Shown: piece by piece, positions 47,032 to 58,513 of the stretch
How the letters are laid out: every line of letters starts with the position of its first letter
Position numbering within the stretch: position 1 is the stretch's first letter
DNA from: Lenzites betulinus
Lineage: Eukaryota > Basidiomycota > Agaricomycetes > Polyporales > Polyporaceae
Direction: 5' to 3'
Length of the DNA stretch: 64,000 nt
Assembly: GCA_022264855.1 (NCBI GenBank)
Contig: JABYQU010000011.1
Span: forward strand, 1 to 64,000
Translations under genes and position numbers: made by a program
The notes under the pieces: generated by a model
Database searches by the model: none
What the model was told of the DNA's origin: nothing
What the model saw: the letters and a program-made list of their open reading frames with translations, nothing else

Positions 47032-49081
47032 TTATCTTGGCGTGGGTGAACGCCTTGGACACCGGGAAAGTGGGAAGTGCATCCTCGTCGGGTTCCTCTT
47101 GGCCCTCCGTGGTAGCGCGGGGGCGACCGCTCGGGATGTCGTACAAACGGGCGCGCTCAAATCCTCCAGTATACTTTGGAGTGAAACAGTTATGTGTTTA
47201 TGGACAAAAGCGTTGCTGCTGAGGGTCCAAGCGATGGGGCCTATGGTCATCCGTTGATAGAATATGCTTGCAATTCGTGTTTGACCAAACATATCGGCGA
47301 ACAACTTGCAGACCGTCGCCTTACGCTCCAACTCCTGGGCCCCCTGGTCTTCTACCGCAATGGTGGTGAGCTTCCGGAAGACTGCATAGAGCAAAACCCA
47401 GAAGAAGGATTCGACGTCATCCCCGGGCTCGCTCTGAATCGACGTTTTGTCCGCGCAAAGATGCGACAAGAGACGGCGGGACATAAACTGGAGTGTGTCC
47501 TGTGCGTCTATAGGTCAATAAAGTCTTGCTTCCCGAGCTTCATGGATGTAATTCATACCGACTCGGGGGTCGTAGCTGGGCCCCACAGGCTCCTGAACGG
47601 CACAGATGTGGTCGTGGGGTGATCCATCGTTTGGGCGTGCTCAAGATCGATGAGAAACCCCCGCGCACCTTGCTCATGCGGATATGCGGAGAGCAGTATG
47701 TTCCCCGCATTGATGTTACGATGCAATATGTTCTGGTCTATGAGCCATTTGTGTCCTGAGGTTCAAATGAGTGATCGTCCCTCACGTTACGGAGCGAGAC
47801 TGGCATACCAGTCAGGGCATCTAATATACCTCCGACAAGCTCTTCATCAGTTCCGTACTCCCATATCGGCCTCCCTTCAGACGCGAGTACGAGACGGTGG
47901 AGGATCAATGTTTCTTCTCCCGGGGGAAGTATTGCTTCACGAAGCCGATGGACGGTGATGGGCAATCCGGCGCGATCGCCCCACCGTTCCGAGTCGACAG
48001 GGAACGTAGCATCTCCCCCTGTGACGAATTTCGCCAGGCCAGGATGGCCCCCGGCAGCGCTGACGATCCTGTAGATGTCCGCCTCGGAGCGGCATTTGCT
48101 GGAGCGCCATGAGGATTTCAAGACGAAGACGGCCCCTTCTTTCTTGTCGGATTTGCGTTCTCCAACGTCCTCACAGACCTTCCACACTGTGGTTGCGCGA
48201 CCGAATAGAAAAAACGAGGACCACAATGGTTTCTCGCCACTGAGCAGCCACTGTGCTGGGTCTTCCCCAACTCGGCTCACTGCCCCGAAGACCGCCGTAC
48301 TGTGCTCCTGCACGGGGAATAAGGTGACCGAAGGATCATGCCCCAGCTGCTCCTCAGTCAGGAGGTGAGTCATGCTGTACACGATGCGGATGAAGATGTC
48401 CAAGTCCGCCCACATATTGTATTGCGAGGAGAACTGAGCGCCCAGACGGTCGAACATGCCGACACAGAACTTGTCTCCATGGATCACGATCCCGACAGAA
48501 AAGACGGTGAAGGGAGGGGCAGATAGATGCACGCGTGCGTAGTTAGCGACTTGGGTGAGCAGGGGAGTGGCCTCGTGGTTCTCGTCGACGAAAGGCTGCT
48601 TCTCAGACGCTGCCTTCACTGCGATAAACGCGACGTGGTTCCGCGCATGGCGCCGACGTCTGTCATTTCTGGGCAAACGTTCGAGCATATCGCTGTCGTT
48701 GAAAAGTGTGAACGCCGGTGTGACACGCCGAGGGAAACCGAAGCATAGTGTATGGTATTGGTCTCCAATAAGGTCCGTGGTCTGGTTGACGAAGCACCGG
48801 TTGAAACTCGCGTTGCTTGCAGTGCTCTGGGCAGTCCGCGGCGGTATGTAGTCATATCGGCGGATGTGCTCGAGAATCGTGCGCTTTGCGACGAGTGTTA
48901 GCGATGCTGTAGCTTCTCTGTAGATACTCACCAACGGCCCATGCATCTCCCTCTCACGTTTGGTTCCTCTTGCCGCATTCTCATCGGCGTGCATCACCCA
49001 ATCGATATCCACAAACTCCGGCGCCTGTATGTCTTCAGCCCAGCTGGATAGTAGATATTTAATGGGTGGAAGAACGCGCAG
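47032..49081 (-). CDS. FunK1-type fungal protein kinase with HRN catalytic loop (5' end unresolved)
   Basis: Exons ending 47809, 47755-47559 and 47499-47032 join in frame and give 622 residues from the first candidate start. The same frame continues upstream with sensible sequence (IKYLLSSWAEDIQAPEFVDI) to 49081, so a 5' exon is missing from the model. The C-terminal half has FunK1 features: GHKWLIDQNILHRNINAGNI in place of the usual HRD-containing loop, then GFLIDLEHA, DTLQFMSRRLL and DDVESFFWVLLYAV. The catalytic Asp of HRD is Asn here (AAC codon), while the metal-binding Asp (DLE) is kept. FunK1 kinases are expanded in Agaricomycetes and little studied. The tail after 47100 is uncertain. 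Confidence 0.8.
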
Positions 49082-49643
49082 ATATCACGCGGCGCTGCCA
49101 GTACTGACAGCAGCGTAGTGGCTGTGCAACTCATGCCCATTAAGGGAGGTGATCTAATCTGTGTCGGCAGGTGTGCTGGTGCTTTGATATTAGTTGAAGG
49201 AACGCGGCTGTGCTCATATTCATGAGGATTGTGAGATTACCAGGAAAACTTCTGGAATGACTTGAAGACGCAGACTGTTCAAAGTGTTGTTGCCTTCCAG
49301 TCTTTGACCACCTCACAGATACCTTTTTCTTCCTCTTTTTTCATTTATAAAAAAAAAGAGAAAAAAAAAAGGGACCAGAAAGGTGGTACATGATCCAAAG
49401 GACATGCGACCATGCATACCCACAGCGTACACGCCATGGTATCACATCCTTCCCAACACCTTTTTCCCCTTTTCCTAACTACGTTAAGAAAAGAAAAAAA
49501 AGGAACCGGGAAGGCAGTCGCAAAGTCAAAGCCAATGAACAGACGAAATACAGTAGACAAGATCTGGAGACTCGGTAGGGCGCACTATGGGTAGTCTAAG
49601 GGCATCCTGTAACATACAAATCCGTCAATAACAGTCCTCCGAA
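49082..49643. repeat. Spacer with two A/T-tract hairpin repeats
   Basis: Between the transporter 3' end and the FunK1 5' side lie two related segments, at about 49321-49383 and 49458-49515. Each runs ACCTTTTTC, pyrimidine tract, short centre, purine tract with AAAAGAAAAAAA-type text, then GGGACCAG or GGAACCGG and AAGG. They form a direct repeat (spacing 137) whose units are themselves imperfect hairpins. They may be MITE-like or simple-sequence in origin. Confidence 0.55.
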
Positions 49644-51223
49644 CTAGCCCTCCAACAAAGCGACGATGCCATATGCCGCGGCTGCGGCTGCACCGCCGAC
49701 CAATAGCGTGCTGAACGCGCCCCAGATGTAGCCACCCGCGCCTGCGCCCGCGCCGGTGACCCGCGCCTTCACCGCACCGAAGATGAGGAGCACGAGGCCG
49801 GTCAGGATGCACGAGTAGATCAACGCGATATGCGCGATAGGTTCGAAGAAGTATGGCATGAGGGGAATGAGGCCGCCGACGAGGTACCCCAGGCCGATCG
49901 TGAACGCGGACGCGTACATGCGCGCCGTCGACACGTCCTCGAGGCCTTCCCCGAACTTGAGCAGGAACGCGGTGAGCCCGACCTCCTTCGCCCACCGCAG
50001 CTCCCCGCCCTCCTCCGCGGTCAGGGTCGCGTCGCTCGCCGTGCTCGCCCGCGCGAGCCGTGACGACGACGAGGACGACGTGCCCTCGTCCGCGGGGCCC
50101 ATGCTGAACTCGACGTCGCGCAGGCAGGACGCGACCTGCCGCGACACCTTCTCGTTGACGCCCACCGGCCCGAGCACGGCGTGCACCTCACGCTCCATCT
50201 CGCCGTCGCATGAGCGCACGACGCGCGCGGAGGTGACCTTGCGCAGGTAGCGATAGTGGTCGCGCTCGGCCTGTGTTGCGAGGAAGCCGCCAATGCCCAT
50301 TGAGATCGCGCCGGCGATGAGCTCCGCAATGCCGCCGAGAATGACGAGCTTCGACTCGCCAAGGGACGAGAGGCCGGCGGTGAGTGCAAATGGCACGGTG
50401 AGGCCGTCGGAGAGGCCAATCACGCTGCAGGGATTGCGTGGTCAGTTACGCTCCGTATAACGCGGAATACGAGAGACGCCAGGGGCAGTATGATCGGCAC
50501 GCAGTATCAGTTTATCGCAAATGAACACAGTAACTGGACGCGTCCGATTGGACAGAACGCGGAAGGCTAAGAGCTCAACACCACAAAACTGAGGGTGAAG
50601 GGAGACGGGAAGACACGGCCGAGGGGCAGAGACAGCCTGCCCTGTCAACAGCGCGAGGTTGAACGAGGGCATATGCAAGAGAAAGCGCGAGGGTGAGTTC
50701 GCGTCGCTCGCTCGTAGTGTCTCGGACGTTGCATATGAGCCCCACACCTTCGAGCCGCCGCAAGACTGAAGGAGGGGATGTGATGCGCGATCGAGGCCTC
50801 CTCAAATGAAGAGGCTTCGCTGCCGCAGCACGGGAGGACATGGGTACGGGAGTACAAACCCCGACTCTCTACGAACGTGTGTATGCGAGGGTTGCCCTCG
50901 CGTGTACTCGTGAGCCTGTTCCCCAACGAGCACCCGCGAAAATACCACCCCCGCGATTCCGGGCTAACGCGAACCGGAACGGGCGCAAAGAATCGCACTC
51001 ACACGTCCCGGACCACGTCGGGGTCAATCAGTGTGCGCTCGTCGTCGCCCTTGAGCTCTTTACAGCACACGCCTGAGCGTACAGGTTCGTGCCGGTCGCA
51101 TTTTGCAGGGAGAGGGGCGGGTTGTGGGCAGGCGGATTGGTTGATGGACCAGACGGGCGGCTTGTTGCTCGCGAGGGCGTCTGAGCCTCTCCGGTGGGGC
51201 AGGGGGACGGCGGGAGCGGACAT
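49644..51223 (-). CDS. CCC1/VIT1-family vacuolar iron (manganese) transporter
   Basis: Two exons (51223-51003 and 50424-49644) give 333 residues. The junction completes the family hallmark: VVRDV joined to VIGLSDGLTVPFALTAGLSS. Other marks are the second helix (ELIAGAISMGIGGFLATQAE), the cytosolic metal-binding helical region (RDHYRYLRKVTSARVV) and three C-terminal helices (ASAFTIGLGYLVGGLIPLMP, ALIYSCILTGLVLLIFGAV, LLVGGAAAAAAYGIVALL). The family moves Fe2+ or Mn2+ from cytosol into the vacuole in exchange for protons. A Ser/Asp-rich loop (GTSSSSSSR) extends the cytosolic domain. The 578-nt intron is exceptional here and could hide an alternative 5' exon. Confidence 0.88.
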
Positions 51224-52005
51224 TGTGGATAGTGTGGATGTGAAAGGGATGGTTGAGGAAGATATATGTGAGTTGCGTGAGGAGGAAGAGGATGGAGGAG
51301 GATGGAGGAGAATGGAGGGAGGAGGGAGAGTGCAAGGGAGTACTTGGCGGGTTATTTCCTGGAGCTCCGAAGGACGTCACGTAAGCGTCTTCCTATTGGA
51401 TGCGATCGAGAAGTGCCGCCGGTCCGTGTGGACCACTCCGGCCTGCCGTCCTAAATATGTCTCCTACATCCATGTTCTCCTACTTTTTGAGCTCATGTCT
51501 AGTCTGGTGGGATCGATTCTCTTCAAGGGCGTCCACTGGCACCAACCAAGCTCACTCCTTGCTTGTATTCCGATTCGCAGCCCACACCACAACTTGTACG
51601 CCTGAGATGCTTCCTGTTCTGCCAGCGATATCTGCCGAGTCTGTTCCCCAAATATCCCGCCGAAGCATTCGAAAGGTCCTTGATATCGGCACGTGTACGC
51701 GTACGCGGCGTATTCCCTGGCCATCGTGCGTCGGCTGCGGAGGAAGCATACAAATGGTTAGTGTCTTGCTCTATCCGACATGTCGCTAGTCAGCTGCTGC
51801 GAGCCGCGACGCACGCCACCGATGTTCCCCGCACTCCACCCGCCCTGCACTTAACAGCGTATTTGATACCGACACGGCTGCCTTCCCGCGCGACAATTGT
51901 TGTATTGCACGAAGAGAACAGGTGGTATCTCCTGCCAGTGACTTGTATCGCGTTTGCCATCAATGTTAAGCTGGGTGAGTTGTGCAAGCATGCATTTACG
52001 TCATC
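51224..52005. other. Intergenic region upstream of tRNA genes
   Basis: Promoter side of the iron transporter gene. Short overlapping ORFs on both strands (51400-52060) show no family features. Confidence 0.5.
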
Positions 52006-52077
52006 GGGCAATTGGCACAGTGGTAGCGCGCACGCTTCGCATGCGTGAGGTCCAGGGTTCAATCCCCTGATTGTCCA
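52006..52077 (+). tRNA. tRNA-Ala (CGC)
   Basis: A full cloverleaf can be drawn: acceptor GGGCAAT/ATTGTCC with discriminator A, D-arm GCACAGTGGTAGC, anticodon stem CACGC/GCGTG with loop TTCGCAT (anticodon CGC), and T-arm with GGTTCAAT. The 72-nt length and the G-T pair at position 3 of the acceptor (the usual alanine identity pair) fit. No intron. Confidence 0.93.
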
Positions 52078-52253
52078 TTTTGCACAGCGAGCACATGCGA
52101 TGCGGAAATGATAAAGAGCTGTGAGGTCCTGACATACTGACACTAAATTGTAGCGGGAACTGGGAGGATGCAAGCCTGCTCGGTTCCAAGTACTTAAGTC
52201 ATATATAAGGAAACAGTTCGCATGAGAAATACCAGAGGAGATTCCATTATAAC

Positions 52254-52325
52254 GGGCGTTTGGCACAGTGGTAGCGCGCACGCTTTGCATGCGTGAGGTC
52301 GAGGGTTCAAACCCCTCAATGTCCA
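52254..52325 (+). tRNA. tRNA-Ala (TGC)
   Basis: Acceptor GGGCGTT/AATGTCC, D-arm GCACAGTGGTAGC, anticodon stem CACGC/GCGTG with loop TTTGCAT (anticodon TGC), T-arm GGTTCAAA. It lies 176 bp after the CGC gene on the same strand. The bodies are nearly identical, which suggests duplication followed by an anticodon change. Confidence 0.93.
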
Positions 52326-52636
52326 CATTTTTAACCGGAAGATGGCATGCATATTATATCATGGTGGACGTCGGTGCACTGTGCGCAACGTATACTTAGA
52401 TATGTGCATGAAATTGTTCGAATCGTGCTTGACTCCGGTACTGCAGCAGATGGAGCCGCCCATGCGGTACAAGGATAGCGACTAAGGGACGGGGGACAGC
52501 TCGAGGGTGCAGGGTCGTCATAAGCACACCCCTGATGTATAGGAAGTCAAGAGCACACAATAAAGCCACCATCATTACAGCACATATATGATACAAACCA
52601 CCTAGAGAGAGTAGAGGCCAGCGAACATCACCGGGC
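52326..52636. other. Intergenic region
   Basis: The flank between tRNA-Ala (TGC) and the ISY1 3' end. No feature is visible. Confidence 0.5.
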
Positions 52637-53859
52637 TCACTTCTCCTCTTCCCCGAAGTACTCCTCGACCAGTGCCTTCTTCCTCAGCTCGAGCAGGAAC
52701 TTCTCCATCTCCTCTCGCGTGGGCAGTTTAGGTGGCATGAGGATCTCGGCAGACAGCACAGGGATGTACGCTGCCGTGCGCTGCGCGTGGGCGAGCATCT
52801 CCGCGTCCGAGGGCGCGTTCGCGTCTGTTCCTGCCGCGGCTGTCACGGGTTTTGACGACTTGCGCGGGCGTTTTGCAGCTTCTGACGGGGCGGTGGCGTC
52901 GGCGTTTACCTCCACGTCCCCGTCGGTGTCCCCGTCTGGCGCCTTCCGCTTTGTTTCTGGAGTGCCTATTTGGCTCGCCTCTGTGAGCAACACGGAGAGC
53001 GGTTTTACGGGGCGAGGAATTGGGGGATGGGGTCGTCTATCGAGAGGCCGAGCACGGTGCGGATGTGGTTGTACGCGTCCGCCCACTCTGTACACGAAAA
53101 GCCCCCGTGAGCGAGCAACGTCAGAAAGACAGCGGCAGCCCAGACGCACCCTCGTCCTCCGCGCGCGTCTCGAACTCGAGCAGCGACCCGTCCGCCTCGT
53201 CGAGGTCGCCAAAGTAACCCGGGCCCTGGTTCATGAACTTCTTGTAGAAGCCGTGCACCTTGTTCTCTTCGTCCTCCTCCGTCTTCTTGCTCGAGAAGAG
53301 CTCCTTCACCCCGGGCAGCTCTTTCGCGCGCCCAAAGTACTTGTAGCCCTTCGTGCCGGGCACCTCCTTCCCGTCGTCGTCGACCATCGCGACATTCCGC
53401 CGGTAGTTCGCGCCGCCGAGCGCGACGATCTGGTTCTCCCAGTGTCGCTTCTCGCGTAGGAGCCGGTTGATCTCGTCGTTCAGGTCGCGCACCTCGTAGT
53501 CCGTCAGCCCCGCTGCATCGTCCCATAGATGCACAAATACAATGTCAGTCGCTGCACGTCGGGCGCGAGGGGAAAGAGGGATGGGGAGGGGGACGTGACG
53601 CACAGTCCTGGATTTTCGACACCTTGCGGCTGATCTCGCGCAGGATCTCTCCTCGCCACCGCTCGCACTCGCGCAGGCTCTTGCACGCGCTCGCCATGCG
53701 CGGCCTGCGGTCGCTCCGCGTCCCCAGCCCGAGCTCGGCGGCTTGCGCCTCGCGGAACCGGTAGAGCATCGACTGCGCCTTCTCCTCATTACGAGCCTGT
53801 GCGTGGGGGGGTGCTCAGTGAGCGAGCCCATGGTGGCTTTGTGTAGTTGTGCGTACCAT
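52637..53859 (-). CDS. ISY1: Pre-mRNA-splicing factor ISY1, with an apparent frameshift
   Basis: Exons are 53859-53857 (only the ATG), 53796-53604, 53512-53150 and 53087-52637. The conserved N-terminus is clear: MARNEEKAQSMLYRFREAQA, CERWRGEILREISRKVSKIQ, LNDEINRLLREKRHWENQI, GGANYRR and HGFYKKFMNQGPGYFGDL. The C-terminus also fits (PPKLPTREEMEKFLLELRKK, ALVEEYFGEEEK). In the last exon the frame breaks at the G5 run 53022-53026 (C5 on the coding strand): the incoming frame stops soon after, while the expected PIPRPV text and the rest lie in the next frame. One base fewer than expected in the homopolymer explains it. ISY1 belongs to the NineTeen-complex-associated proteins and affects splicing fidelity. 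Confidence 0.85.
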
Positions 53860-55779
53860 TTTTCAACAGGCGTGGTGGGATTTGTGAGGTGAGTGGGTGG
53901 TGGACTGGTGGATGGCGTTGGCGAGACCCAAGTTCACTGGCGCGCTTGCTTCGAGTGCGGCGTGATTCTGTAACGCGCATCGTCACACTTACCGTGGAGG
54001 CGCTTGCACAACGCCTGCCCCCAGATCTCTCGCCGCCGTCATCTCCCCCACTCAATTGTCTTTTGCGCTCCTATGCTGCTCGATATCTTGCCCTCGGCTC
54101 ATCTACGATGTACTGGGCTCTCTTCTGCACCGAGTCAACAGAATACTTCAACATTCAACGGTTCATCCATGGTCCAACGCCGGGCAGCGTTCAATCTCAT
54201 ACAGGATCTCTTGCGAGCGCACTCGTCGCCGGTCGGACAGTGGCGTTCCAGCTGTGACTGTTTCATAAGCTGTTCTCATCAAAGCCTGAGCTTCTTTGGT
54301 ATGCTGGAGGCGAGGGTTGGCTGGACCGTGTTGGCCTATGGCCTACGACGGGAGATGAGGCCTTCAGGCCTAGGGTGAGGAGCTTCCTGCCGTCTTTCTC
54401 TCTCCCCAGAACTTTACTGCCCACATCCCCCTGCCCCTCTGCTACCGTCTCCCTGCAACATACCTTTCAATCCCACACCCTCTTCTTTATTCTGCCACCT
54501 GCTCTTTGCCGTACTGCACGCACACCCCATGACGTGTCCCACCACACTGTCCACCGCGCTATGGTCCGCACATCCGTTAGGAAGCCCCCAACGTGTAGTG
54601 CCACCCGGTGTCTATCATACGCATTCGACAGACCCGTCTCAATGCTTCTGCATCTACTGACATCCCGCCTTGAACCCCTACCAAAAATCTTTCTCTCGTG
54701 CCACACGCTCGCTGCCGTTAATCTTCGTCAAGGCGGATTGTGTCCTGCTCTTCTTCGTCAAGCACAATCTAGTGCCTGCTGCGTGTTTGCAGCATGTCGG
54801 TCTTCCTTCCTACGCAATCGAGTGGCACTAGGAACTACGTGCGAAAGATGAGTGCATCGGGACCACGCCCGGAAGGTGTGGAAGGCCAAAGGATCTCAAC
54901 AGGTGAACGAGACAGAGGTAACGAGCAAGTCGGGTGGTGTCAGGATTCTACGAGTCGAAGCATCCGACATACCGGTGTGCTTCATTATGACATACACGCG
55001 ATTGTTTGGGCACCAGGGCATGGCTGGCAGTGGACGCTGGGGACTCGGAGGAAGGCGTGTTCTTGATCGATCGGGGACAGTCTGAATATTTGTGGGATCC
55101 TGTGTGAGCGTGTCAACATCTGTACGTTGAGATTCCAACGATGACTTCACAGTGACAACCTGTCGAGCCCGTGAGCACCTCATTGTTCTAGTGCGTTGAC
55201 CAGATGACCTCAGAGCTATAATCCGTTAGATTGATGACTTCAGAGCTCGCTCAGCATAACGAGCTCGGGTCCATGACGTTGGAACAGACGATATAAGTGC
55301 CCAGAGTGATTGATCGTCCGCGTGACTGGAACCGAACCTGCGGAACCCATAAGGTAGGCCCAACGTAGATTCGACCACTATCACATGACAAGCACGTGAT
55401 TTTTTCCATCACGCTGGGAGGGATTTTGAGTGATAAGGACCAAATATTCAAATTGAGAATAAAATTATGGAGGAAGAAGGACATCGCGCGCACAGTGTTC
55501 GACGATACTCTACGGCTCAATAACTTCTACATTCATTACACCCTTGAAAAGAACTCAGACTACTTGCTTGGGAGCTCTGATGAGCTCGACGCGCAAGCAG
55601 GGCTTGTCGCAGTCCTTATCGGACTTGGGCAGAGTAATCCGCCGGCGAGTCACAGGCTTTGTGCCCAGCCTTGCCGGGAGGTTGGGAGGAGAACAGCAGA
55701 ACACTGACAAAGAGAATGTGCGTTCAGCTCACAAAAATTAACAGACTGAGCTGTCAGAACTCACCAATGGTCACCAATC
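53860..55779. other. Intergenic region
   Basis: Nearly 2 kb without a convincing gene. ORFs at 53847-54257 and 54375-54851 are low-complexity. The right part (about 55300-55780) may be the 5' end of the DDE transposon; I could not find its terminal inverted repeat by eye. Confidence 0.45.
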
Positions 55780-57156
55780 TTGAAGGTCCCAGTCCTTCCA
55801 GTAGTTCCACGAGCACAGAGCATGGCCCCAGAAAGCAGCCGTGCTGCTGCCAGTACTACACCGTCAGGGTCGCCGCCACCGGGGCATCTTGCTGCGCTAG
55901 TCCAGCTTCATGTCAGCTCAACATTCTCGGAAGTCACCACACCCACATGGTCTCCCTCTCCGTCCCCATCTCCCTCTCCTGTCACTCGGACCCTTCTGCG
56001 GTCGCACTCGGTCAACTCGTTCTTGAGCCGCTTCAGTATCGACTCGGAAACCGACCTCGCATGCGCCCGGTCCGCGTTTCGCCCAGTCACTGCAGCAGTT
56101 GTCGAGGGAAGCATTAGTGAGAGCGAGGACGAGTCAGGTTCACGGCCGGGAAGCCCTGTCTTACCGGTTGAAGATTCTCTTGCCACACCATCTGGAGAAC
56201 CGTCTGCGGAGCAGTCACAACGTCAAGCCCGTCCTTGGTGTGGTCCCCCGCTAGTCTTGGAGGCACAACTAGCAATCGACGACCTCCATGCTCTGTTGCA
56301 TCCACGGGACAAGTCAGGCAAGCGGCGGGTCGTGTTCAAGGGCGGGGACATTCTCCACGAGCGCATGGAGATGATGCGGCTCATGCTCTGGCACTACACA
56401 CATGGGACAGGCTGGATCGAATCGTCTGAGCTCGTCGCGGAGATGCATGACAAGGGGCCATACTTTGCAAAGCGGCTCCGCACCTGGGTTCGAGCATTCA
56501 TCGCTGATCGCCATGACCTTCCTATCAGCTTTTCAAACACCTGGAATCGGTCAGCCCTGGAGAACGAGGACTTGGAGCTCGCGGTTATGGAACACCTACA
56601 AAGTGTTGGGAAGTATGTGCGTGCCATGGACATTGTCGAATTCCTCTCGGATCCCGCAGTTCAGCAGCAGTTTGGCCTAAATGACACCATCGCACTGTCG
56701 ACTGCACAAGGCTGGATGCACGAGCTGGGATACCGCTGGAAGAAGGTCTCAAATGGTCAGTACGTCGACGGGCATGAACGGGAGGAGGTCGTGAAGTACC
56801 GCCAGGATTTCTATCTCCCTGCACTCAATTCCCTCTGCCCACGTCTTCATCAGTACACGGATCAAGGAAGCGAAGTCATCAACACACCCAGCCTGAGCCT
56901 CGCTGCGCCACATGTATCAACCTATGGTCCACGACAGGGACATGTCCGCATCCTGTGGCATGACGAGTCTATCTTCTATGCACACGATCGCCGCACTGTT
57001 CGCTGGGTCCACAATCGCGAGAAGTCAGTTCCACGTGCAAAGGGCGAGGGTGCATCACTCATGGTGTCGGACCTGTTCTGTGCTGAGGACAGCTGGGTGG
57101 AGTCGGAGGACGGGAAGAAGAAAGCACGACGGCTATTCAAGCCAGGCAAGAACCGG
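55780..57156 (+). pseudogene. DDE-transposase-like ORF truncated by an LTR insertion
   Basis: The frame encodes a Ser/Pro-rich N-terminal region and then transposase-like sequence: GYRWKKVSNGQYVDGHER, the YRQDFYLPAL block, and the catalytic-core start ILWHDESIFYAHDRR with the first Asp of a DDE triad. GEGASLMVSDLFC and RLFKPGKNR follow. This is the usual order in large basidiomycete DDE proteins, where more than 200 residues with the remaining acidic residues should come next. The frame is ended instead by TGA at 57157-57159, which is the first three bases of the inserted LTR. The first in-frame ATG is at 55822. The 3' part is presumably beyond the window. Confidence 0.75.
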
Positions 57157-58026
57157 TGATACGCTCCACAGACGTTCCAAGCCAGAAAACCCCCTTTTCC
57201 GTCCTCGCGCGCGCACGCCAGCCACAGCGCGCGCGGAGCTCACCGCACACCTTGGTACCCCCTACGTCGCGTGCACAGTGCGCGAAGCACATCGAGCGCA
57301 ACGTCAAGATGCGCGCGGGGCACTCCACCACAGCGCGCGCACTGCCTGTCGCTATCCAGAGCCCTCTGCCCTAGCCGCTCGCGCGCGCAGGTCCGCTGGG
57401 CGCATCAGTGGCGCGCGCACGAGGCGGGCGAGGAGTCGTATCGCGCGCGGCGGGGCGCCCGGCGCGCGAGGCGTCCCGGGCCCGGTTTCCGCTTATCTTC
57501 AGCATGGTAGCACGTGTTTTGATTCAGCCTGCGGGTATTCTTGTACATAGTCATTTCGGGGCATTCGAACCCCCCAGACAATCCACCCCTTACACTCTCA
57601 ACTGCTGGGAACGTGTCCCTCGCGCTTCTCGACGTGCAACAACTTCCCCGGTCAAGGCAGGGCAACTGGAGACCTCTCCGCTGTGACAGCGTACTGTCAA
57701 TTGCGTATACTGCGTTATTTCTGTGTCCCCGACGTGTCACTGCGTGCGTACTGCGTTGCGAAGCCTCGAGGCTAACTGCGAGCGTTACGATTATTCCCGC
57801 GCGCGTTGCGTTACTAGGCCTATCCCCGCGCGCGCCCTCTTCTAACACAAGTACGCGCGCGATCCCGCCCTGTGTGCGAGAGGCATCCCTCCTGTCGCGC
57901 GCGAATAACACACGGCCAGGCCTACGAGCGGACCTAGGGAGCTCGAGACCTTACTCCCCTTCATCACACATCTAGACATCCTCTACCTCCCGGCTATCGG
58001 CCGTCAGAGCACTTCTTACCGTATCA
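57157..58026 (+). repeat. 5' LTR (870 bp)
   Basis: It begins TGATACG and ends CGTATCA, a perfect 7-bp terminal inverted repeat. The exact same length and ends recur in reverse orientation at 63110-63979. Differences between the two copies are scattered along their length, so they come from separate insertions or have aged. Confidence 0.92.
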
Positions 58027-58029
58027 TTT

Positions 58030-58047
58030 TGGAGCCCACCGCGAGGG
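58030..58047 (+). other. Primer-binding site
   Basis: Three bases after the LTR comes TGGAGCCCACCGCGAGG, starting with the TGG that pairs with the CCA end of a tRNA primer. Which tRNA is used cannot be settled here; the tRNA-Ala genes in this window do not match it. Confidence 0.65.
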
Positions 58048-58513
58048 GGTTTCAGATCTCGACCTACACCTTTGGAACACATCCTAGAGCCAACTGCGCG
58101 CGCGCTGCTACCACGGCGTCCGACCTAGCTGCGGAACTGCTCGATAGTGCCTTGCGCGAGCTGCTCGCCATTGGATACAGCCAGTGCACCCCTCAAGACC
58201 TCCACACCGTCGTTGAATCCCTTTCCCTCTTCCTCAGCTACAGCGCTCGGCGCCTTCGCTCGAATCCCACCACCACGTGGTTCCAAGAGTTGGCCCAGGC
58301 CCTCCCTAGAGAAGATTCGGCGCCTTCCTCACCAGAGGTTCCCCCATCGCCACCCTCGGACTTCGACTTCCCTACGAATCTACGTCATTCGCGCCGTACC
58401 ATCTCCACTACCGCGCTACCAGCATCTTCAGAGCGGGACATTCTCGAATCCGCCGTCCCTACACCACTAAGCACCTCCGAAAGCGCGCGCTCCCCTAGCC
58501 CCCAGCGCGCGAT

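Noticed and set aside
51790..52326. Minus-strand ORFs with text such as STSRMQSVRATTVP and WTSRMRSVRATTVP, resembling annotated hypothetical proteins.
   Set aside because: They are antisense translations of the two tRNA-Ala genes; such spurious proteins are common in databases.
52637..53859. Two separate genes in place of one ISY1 gene.
   Set aside because: Both halves match the start and end of the same protein family; a single-base frame break is the simpler explanation.
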